Positions 7,825 to 12,611 of a DNA stretch of 12,611 nt are shown here, one piece after another. The notes below the pieces were generated by a model, which was not told where the DNA came from, ran no database searches, and worked only from the letters and a program-made list of their open reading frames with translations. This stretch comes from Methanobacterium sp. Its GTDB lineage: Archaea > Methanobacteriota > Methanobacteria > Methanobacteriales > Methanobacteriaceae. The position numbers and the translations under genes are program-made. Location: the NCBI GenBank assembly GCA_003158115.1, contig PMGM01000012.1:6815-19425 (forward strand). The letters run 5' to 3'. Every line of letters starts with the position of its first letter. Positions within the stretch are counted from its first letter, which is position 1.

Positions 7825-8115
7825 TTATTTATTAACCATATCGCAGATTGCATCTGCCATCATATGACCTTCAACAAGTATTTCAGCTTTGTCTATTTCA
7901 TCAAGACTTTCTGCTGCTGTTCTTGCCTGCATTGCCATGTTAGCTGCACTCATGCATCCTGGGTTGGTGGGTGTGATTGTAATTTTAGCTGTTTTAGCTT
8001 CTTCATTAACTTCAATACCTGTTACAAGTCCCATTTCAACAATACTTACACCCATATGTGGGTCTGCTACAGTTGAAAGTGCTGTTCTTAACTTCTGTAC
8101 TAGTTCTTCTGACAT
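7825..8115 (-). CDS. MIP18/DUF59 family iron-sulfur cluster assembly protein
   Basis: A 96-residue single-domain protein of the MIP18 (DUF59) family, whose members (SufT, the PaaD N-terminal region, eukaryotic CIAO2) help insert or mature Fe-S clusters. The motif DPHMGVSIVEMGLV (18-31) corresponds to the family's DPE-x-x-x-x-I-x-x-LGL. TPTNPGCMSA (48-57) carries the conserved cysteine Cys54; a second cysteine, Cys91, is near the C-terminus. It is soluble and methionine-rich, with no signal peptide. The start is supported by a GAGGGAT ribosome-binding site. It is followed after one base by the adenylate kinase-like gene, so the two are almost certainly co-transcribed. The cluster type and client protein cannot be told from sequence. 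Confidence 0.88.
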   Translation of the reverse strand: MSEELVQKLRTALSTVADPHMGVSIVEMGLVTGIEVNEEAKTAKITITPTNPGCMSAANMAMQARTAAESLDEIDKAEILVEGHMMADAICDMVNK

Positions 8116-8118
8116 TTT

Positions 8119-8125
8119 ATCCCTC
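8119..8125 (-). promoter_or_regulatory. Shine-Dalgarno site of the MIP18-family gene
   Basis: GAGGGAT on the minus strand lies three bases before the ATG at 8115 and matches the archaeal GGAGGTGAT with one base missing. TATA-like boxes lie further upstream: CATAAATTTA around 8147-8156 would allow a leader of about a dozen bases, and GTATAAATA around 8250-8258 a leader of about 110. I cannot choose between them. Confidence 0.5.
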
Positions 8126-8215
8126 GTAAATTTTATTTATATCCTAAATTTATGTGCTCTATAGATTTATTACAGAACAATGTACATTTTAATCTAAACA
8201 CACATTCATTCCAAT

Positions 8216-8220
8216 AAAAA
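8216..8220 (-). terminator. T5 run downstream of the ArcS-like gene
   Basis: TTTTT on the minus strand, about 95 bases after the stop of the ArcS-like gene and about 100 bases before the MIP18-family ATG. It is the only T-run of five or more in this spacer in the right orientation, so it is a candidate terminator separating the two transcription units. The rest of the 198-base spacer is AT-rich with no ORF. Confidence 0.3.
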
Positions 8221-8313
8221 TAAAGTATTTCTCTTTTTTCCATTTATGATATTTATACTTTGATATGTGGTCCAAAATTTAAAATTTGAATTTAGTATGG
8301 GAACAATCAAAAC

Positions 8314-9225
8314 TTACTTGTTTCGATGCCTTACCCTTACACCAACACCTTTAGTGGCTTTTTTCATTTCATCTCCACTTAAAACTGCTTTACCAACACC
8401 AACAACCTCATCATTTCTTAGAATGACCACTTCATCTTTAGGCACGATGCCTGGATCTGCGTTTAGAATTCCAGGAGCGAATAGTGTATTGGTTTTCATT
8501 TCAAAATCAATTTCAACCCAATTTGTTCCTATATCCTTTAATATTTCCCCACCTTTAAGGTTAAGAGAATATAATCCTGTATCAAATGATAGGGTTGCAA
8601 TCTGTTCTTTATCCAATAACATCCTCTTGGTAAATCTTCCAACTGCTTTAACACCGTCAGGTAATAATGAATCTGCTTTTGTAGTTCTGAACTGATAACG
8701 GGCAATTGATCTGAAACCTTTTAACCGTTTTTCTTTAGCTTTGATACGGGGATATTTTTTTACTTCCATCTTAAGATTGTCCATTGAATCCCATGATGTT
8801 GCTCTTCCATCGTTACATGTGTAAACTGCATCATCAAGATATGCTTCACACACCTCTCTATAGCCACCAGATACATGTGCTATAACATCTTTCCCGGCGA
8901 CATATTTCTTTAAACATTCACCTGTTACATCTATCTCTTCTTTAGACCAATCTCCTGTTGTTGATGTGTCGTATGATTGTATTGGATATGTACGTTCCAT
9001 TTCACGTGGACATACACCAAATGGTGATGTTAGGATGGCTTCTTGAATATTTTTTGTTGCTCTCATGAAGATGGTATGGGATTTGGATGAGGAGTAAGGT
9101 TTTCGCATGCTACATGGTAACACCACAACAACATCTCCTAATGGTTGGAGTAAGCTCATTCTTTCCCTCCATCTAACTGCTTCGGGTCGATATAATGATT
9201 CATCTATTATACAAGGGATTTTCAT
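8314..9225 (-). CDS. Stand-alone ArcS-type (DUF5591) protein with C-terminal PUA domain
   Basis: Resembles the C-terminal half of archaeosine synthase ArcS (TgtA2), which modifies preQ0 at position 15 of archaeal tRNA toward archaeosine. The ArcS signature PC-x3-KPY-x2-S-x2-H is exact at residues 37-50 (PCSMRKPYSSSKSH). It is preceded by RPEAVRWRERM, typical of this domain, and followed by a region with SPFGVCPREMERTYP (67-81) and HVSGGYREVCEAY (116-128). A PUA RNA-binding domain occupies roughly residues 190-300, from GVKAVGRFTKRML to the basic C-terminus. The usual N-terminal TGT-like domain is absent: the protein has 303 residues against about 550-650 for full ArcS, and the 417 bases upstream have no ORF. 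A GAGGA ribosome-binding site fixes the start. It may be a split ArcS, with its partner elsewhere, or a paralogue. Confidence 0.85.
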   Translation of the reverse strand: MKIPCIIDESLYRPEAVRWRERMSLLQPLGDVVVVLPCSMRKPYSSSKSHTIFMRATKNIQEAILTSPFGVCPREMERTYPIQSYDTSTTGDWSKEEIDVTGECLKKYVAGKDVIAHVSGGYREVCEAYLDDAVYTCNDGRATSWDSMDNLKMEVKKYPRIKAKEKRLKGFRSIARYQFRTTKADSLLPDGVKAVGRFTKRMLLDKEQIATLSFDTGLYSLNLKGGEILKDIGTNWVEIDFEMKTNTLFAPGILNADPGIVPKDEVVILRNDEVVGVGKAVLSGDEMKKATKGVGVRVRHRNK

Positions 9226-9231
9226 TGGATT

Positions 9232-9236
9232 TCCTC
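9232..9236 (-). promoter_or_regulatory. Shine-Dalgarno site of the ArcS-like gene
   Basis: GAGGA on the minus strand, six bases before the ATG at 9225. It supports a genuine start here rather than a remnant of a longer ArcS reading frame. Confidence 0.55.
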
Positions 9237-9631
9237 ATGTTTCATTTAATAATAATTATAATTTTTTTTAAAATAAATTAAAATTTTCAATCATTTTTGA
9301 ATCTAAGTTATTTTATTGATTTTTTAATCTAATATTTTTTTTATAGAATTAAAAAACTCTGATAATTCATTATACTAGATTATTATTCCAATATGTCTTA
9401 TTGTTTTCCAAACAAATGATACTGAAAATATTATATTATTAATCTGATCATTGTGACTATTATCAAGGAATAGGGTATCATATTGTAATTTGTTTGAATT
9501 TTTGAAGTATCCAAATGTATTTATTTGGGTTAATATTTATAAAAAAAGATATATTCGAGTGATATTGTTGTATAATGCTTATTTTACACACTCTGGCTAT
9601 TTTAGACACTTTGACATGATGATATCAAACT

Positions 9632-9639
9632 AAAAAAAA
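9632..9639 (-). terminator. T8 run right after the helicase stop codon
   Basis: Eight T on the minus strand begin three bases after the TAA of the helicase-nuclease gene. There is no hairpin; it is the oligo-T type of terminator used by archaeal RNA polymerase, and it implies that the ArcS-like gene is transcribed separately. Confidence 0.6.
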
Positions 9640-9642
9640 TAT

Positions 9643-10125
9643 TTATTTAGGGAAGTTTATCATTCCATTGGACTGTACTTCCAGGTCACCATCTTCAACC
9701 AATTGCTGAACAACTGCTTCAATCCGTTTTGCAGTAGCTCCACGTGTTACTTTAATTCCAAAGAGTCTGGATGTTTGTTTAACAACCTCGGACATTGGTG
9801 ATGCATATTGTGTTCGTATAACAATTTTTGCAGCTTCAACTATTTCATCATCACATATGAGATTAATTTTAGCCGGAGGATCTCCTGAACGACGACGAAC
9901 AATCAAATTAAAGTTTTTAGGATATAAAAACTCATCCTTAATAGTTACATCACCATTTTCACAGGCTAATGTTATTGCATCGGTTATTGCATCTTGAATT
10001 CTTTTACCTGCTCTCTTTATTCCCCAAGCTACTCTGATACGTCTTACAACTTCACTGGTATGGACTGGTCCTTCCGTATCAACGATCTGTTTTACAACAG
10101 TTGCAAGTTCAGATGTTGATTTTTC
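9643..10125 (-). repeat. Internal duplication of the winged-helix-like module in the helicase C-terminus
   Basis: Two stretches of about 70 residues align: copy 1 at about 9916-10125 and copy 2 at about 9646-9864. Shared landmarks in order are an acidic/serine opening helix, SEVV near the second helix, GIK followed by KRI, an E-x-GD turn and a final FLYP or INFP strand. The copies are diverged, so the duplication is old. This pattern suggests tandem nucleic-acid-binding winged helices. Confidence 0.6.
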
Positions 10126-12611
10126 GTGTATTTGGCCTGTAACTGGTATGCAAAGTTCGCTGCAGACCTCATAATCCTTAACAGTATCGGGATCATTATG
10201 TTCTGTTTCATTTTCTTGTACTGTTTCTGGAATATTTATTGAAACTTCCACAGAAACTGGATCATTAACCATCACTTCTTTATTTTTAATTATTAATTCG
10301 GGCACATTTTCTGGTAATGGCTTAACAGCTGTTAATGGTTCTGTATTTTCATTATCATAAACTGCTATTTCATCTGGTAACTCGTTTATGGTAATCGTTG
10401 GCCTCTTCTCTTGGTGCAGTTTCTGCTCGTAGGATGGTTCATATTCCTCTGCTATTTTGTCCTTAACAATATGTTCAACAGATGTTTGTTTAACATTACT
10501 CACTATTGGTTTCAGATTTTTAGCATTTTCAACTGCTTTAATCAGTCTTTTCTCTGATTCTGCACGGTTTCGGTACCAATCTGTGGACCATACCCTGTAA
10601 ATGTGCCATCCAAGTCCTTCAAGTACTTGTTGACGAAGTCTATCCCTGTCTCTTGCAACTGGTGAACTGTTATAACTTTCTCCATCGCATTCGATTCCAA
10701 CTAAGTATCTTCCACTGTCTGAGGGGTCTACAACAGCAAGATCTATTCTGAAACCTGCACATCCCACCTGTTTATGTACATCATAATTATGGGCACTTAA
10801 AAACTCGTATAGGGAATCTTCAAAGGCAGTTTCATTATCTTCACCATGTGTGTAGGTTGTGTCGAGTCTTTTGGTTTCTGAATATTTAAGAAATGATTTA
10901 AGAGCTCTGAGTCCAAAGGCAGCATTTTCACTTAAATTAATCTCTGAGTATCTGAAGTTTGAAAATACAACACATTTTTCCCTTGCACGTGTGATCAAGA
11001 CATTTAACCGTCTTTCACCACCTTCTCTGTTAAGTGGTCCGAAGTTCAGGCTTAGATGGCCATTTTCATCCTTCCCATATCCTACGCTTATAAATATAAC
11101 GTCACGTTCATCTCCTTGAATTGTTTCAAGGTTTTTAACAAAGAAATGTTCGTCTATATCACTGCTGAAATATTTTTCAAGTTTGGGTTGTTTCTTAAGG
11201 TAGAGTTCAACTTCTTCAAGAATTGCCTGTTGTTGTTTAATATTGAACGTTCCTATACCTAAACTCTTAGTTTCCCCGTATCTTTTATAGTGCTCACCAG
11301 CAGCTTCGACAACACTCCTTGCTTCCATCCTATTAGATGCACTCCTGCCACGATCATACACTGTGTCTTCCATATACTCAAATTTCAATCCAAGGCTAAT
11401 TGTTTCATGGCATGGTGAAGGATAAATAAGCAGATTGTTATCATAAAATTCCTGATTTGAAAGTGCTATGAGTGATTCGTGCCTGCTTCTGTAATGCCAT
11501 CTAAGCATTTTGGTTGGGAACCTTCCCTTACAAAGGTGAAGTATACTCTCCATATCGGATAATGATGCTATTTCATAGTCTTCATCTTCATCGGTTTCTA
11601 ACATTATGTCAAAGAAAGATGTAGGTGGCAATTGTCGAGTATCTCCCATTACAACAGCTTGATTAGCTCTTAAAAATGCTCCAAGTGCATCTTCAGGTTT
11701 TACCTGACTTGCCTCATCAAATATAACAACATCAAATCTAAGATCCTGAGAATTTTTTGGATCAATGAACTGGGCAACAGAAAGTGGGCTCATCATAAAA
11801 CATGGTTTTATTTTTTGGATAAGTCCACCAGCATTGGATAATAATTTTCTAATGGGCATATGGCCCCTTTTCCTGTTGAATTCACTTAATAGAATTCCAA
11901 GTTCGGAGTTTCTAGATGCAGTACTGTTGATCTGGGGACGGTTACTGGATATCCTGTTTGAAATTCTACGACGGTTCAAAGAGATAACATCTCGATCAAG
12001 GTCGATGAATCTGTCAATTTTACGTTCGTGAATTTCACCTATGAAGTTTGATAGAACTGGATTGTTCAGGAATGCATTTCTTAGAAGGTCATCTGCAAAG
12101 TTAGCCATTAAACATGGAATTATATCTTCAATTTCTATTTTATCTGCTTTAATCAATTCTATTACTGGAAATATAATATCACTTGGTGATTCAGCTAAAA
12201 TAGCTGTTAATTGAGACCATTTCTGTAATAGCGGCATTCCATTCTGGAAATCTTCTATTTTAAATTCCATTGCATGGAACCGGACATATTTAAGTTTAAC
12301 TCCAAAGACCAGTTCTTCATCTATTGTTATATACTTCTTGATATTGTTATAAATCTTCAAAAATGATTTATAATCCTTGTTAAGTTTCTGGATAGTACCA
12401 TTTATCTTGGCGGAATCTGGTCCGTTTTCAATGATATTAAAGGTTCGCTCGGTGATTTTACCAGTTTTTAAAAGTTTTTTAATAGTAAGTACCCATTCAG
12501 CAAGTTCCTTTATGGTGTCGAGATCGGTTTTTCTTCCCTTCCATTCCTTTCCAAAAACAGCTTTGGCTTCGGATTCAAGTTCATTTATCCTGTTTAAAAT
12601 AATCTGACAAT
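9643..12611 (-). CDS. SF1 helicase fused to Vsr-like nuclease and DUF3320-type module (N-terminus off window)
   Basis: The C-terminal part of a very large UPF1/COG1112-type superfamily 1 helicase. The frame is open from the right edge with no stop (988 codons), so the start and Walker A lie outside; the TTG at 12360 is only an internal codon. Visible helicase motifs are II DEASQ (about 11707-11733), III GDTRQLPP (11623-11646), the YRSRHESL block, V TIQGDERDVIF, and VI LNVLITRAR (10981-11007). A PD-(D/E)xK Vsr/MTES_1575-like nuclease follows (10576-10827) with FED, RIDLAVV, IECDGESY, RDRDRLRQ and a GWHIYRVWSTDWY end. Next come an acidic proline-rich linker of about 120 residues and two copies of a DUF3320/winged-helix-like repeat. 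Proteins of this plan are widespread, often near mobile or defence genes, but their function is little known. A role in DNA or RNA processing or genome defence is inference. Confidence 0.9.
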   Translation of the reverse strand, partial: CQIILNRINELESEAKAVFGKEWKGRKTDLDTIKELAEWVLTIKKLLKTGKITERTFNIIENGPDSAKINGTIQKLNKDYKSFLKIYNNIKKYITIDEELVFGVKLKYVRFHAMEFKIEDFQNGMPLLQKWSQLTAILAESPSDIIFPVIELIKADKIEIEDIIPCLMANFADDLLRNAFLNNPVLSNFIGEIHERKIDRFIDLDRDVISLNRRRISNRISSNRPQINSTASRNSELGILLSEFNRKRGHMPIRKLLSNAGGLIQKIKPCFMMSPLSVAQFIDPKNSQDLRFDVVIFDEASQVKPEDALGAFLRANQAVVMGDTRQLPPTSFFDIMLETDEDEDYEIASLSDMESILHLCKGRFPTKMLRWHYRSRHESLIALSNQEFYDNNLLIYPSPCHETISLGLKFEYMEDTVYDRGRSASNRMEARSVVEAAGEHYKRYGETKSLGIGTFNIKQQQAILEEVELYLKKQPKLEKYFSSDIDEHFFVKNLETIQGDERDVIFISVGYGKDENGHLSLNFGPLNREGGERRLNVLITRAREKCVVFSNFRYSEINLSENAAFGLRALKSFLKYSETKRLDTTYTHGEDNETAFEDSLYEFLSAHNYDVHKQVGCAGFRIDLAVVDPSDSGRYLVGIECDGESYNSSPVARDRDRLRQQVLEGLGWHIYRVWSTDWYRNRAESEKRLIKAVENAKNLKPIVSNVKQTSVEHIVKDKIAEEYEPSYEQKLHQEKRPTITINELPDEIAVYDNENTEPLTAVKPLPENVPELIIKNKEVMVNDPVSVEVSINIPETVQENETEHNDPDTVKDYEVCSELCIPVTGQIHEKSTSELATVVKQIVDTEGPVHTSEVVRRIRVAWGIKRAGKRIQDAITDAITLACENGDVTIKDEFLYPKNFNLIVRRRSGDPPAKINLICDDEIVEAAKIVIRTQYASPMSEVVKQTSRLFGIKVTRGATAKRIEAVVQQLVEDGDLEVQSNGMINFPK

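Larger units (their letters stand above)
9226..9642. other. AT-rich intergenic spacer, 417 bases
   Basis: No credible ORF, tRNA or repeat array on either strand, and no trace of a TGT-like domain that could once have belonged to the ArcS-like gene. The left end should carry that gene's promoter: minus-strand AT boxes such as ATTATAATTATTAT around 9247-9262 are candidates, none clearly better than the background. The right end holds the helicase gene's terminator. Confidence 0.5.

Noticed and set aside
8267..8695. A 142-codon + strand frame opposite the ArcS-like gene.
   Set aside because: It lies mostly antisense to the conserved PUA domain, has no recognisable motif and shows low-complexity Thr/Ser/Pro composition typical of an antisense shadow.
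9616..9622. C-box-like ATGATGA suggesting a C/D-box guide RNA.
   Set aside because: No D box (CTGA) follows within 80 bases and no C'/D' pair is present. The minus-strand ATGATGA at 7182-7188 fails in the same way.
10139..10503. The acidic, proline-rich linker of the helicase as a possible frameshift or decayed domain.
   Set aside because: The frame is continuous and the flanking domains are intact. The composition fits a flexible linker rather than damaged coding sequence.

Overview
The window looks like a chromosomal segment of a methanogenic euryarchaeon of the Methanobacteriales, most like a mesophilic Methanobacterium relative. This is inferred from several things. The complete trp gene order E-G-C-F-B-A-D is the one known from Methanothermobacter. 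Shine-Dalgarno sites match an archaeal 16S 3' end (GGTGAT, GAGGA, GGGATGTGAT). The intergenic DNA is very AT-rich, with T-run terminators and TATA-like boxes. Two proteins are of archaeal type: the ArcS-like tRNA-modification protein and an AdkA-like kinase. I could not run any database search, so the species is not fixed.

Bases 1-6716 (+ strand) hold the tryptophan operon, trpE (5' end cut off by the window edge), trpG, trpC, trpF, trpB, trpA and trpD. Together they carry out every step from chorismate to tryptophan: TrpE/TrpG make anthranilate, TrpD adds phosphoribose, TrpF isomerises, TrpC closes the indole ring, and TrpA/TrpB make tryptophan. Four junctions (E/G, G/C, C/F, B/A) are 4-base ATGA stop/start overlaps, which suggests translational coupling. 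Only F-B (70 bases to the start preferred here) and A-D (39 bases) have gaps. The promoter and any TrpY-type regulator would lie to the left of the window.

Bases 6717-7265 are an AT-rich convergent region with a tRNA-Ile(GAT) gene on the minus strand and T-run terminators serving both directions. From 7266 to 9225, all on the minus strand, come a small P-loop kinase of the archaeal adenylate kinase type, a MIP18/DUF59 iron-sulfur assembly protein placed one base upstream of it (a two-gene operon), and a stand-alone protein with the ArcS catalytic-motif domain plus a PUA domain. The ArcS-like protein lacks the N-terminal TGT-like domain found in full-length archaeosine synthases.

Bases 9226-9642 are AT-rich spacer. 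From 9643 to the right edge, on the minus strand, lies most of a very large superfamily 1 helicase (988 codons visible, N-terminus off the window). It is fused to a Vsr-like nuclease domain and to a C-terminal region made of two related copies of a DUF3320/winged-helix-type module.

Most of the window is well-conserved housekeeping. The parts most worth a second look are the helicase-nuclease fusion with its internal duplication, the truncated ArcS-type protein, and the pairing of a MIP18 protein with a divergent nucleotide kinase. I see no CRISPR array, insertion sequence, integrase or clearly new multi-gene system.
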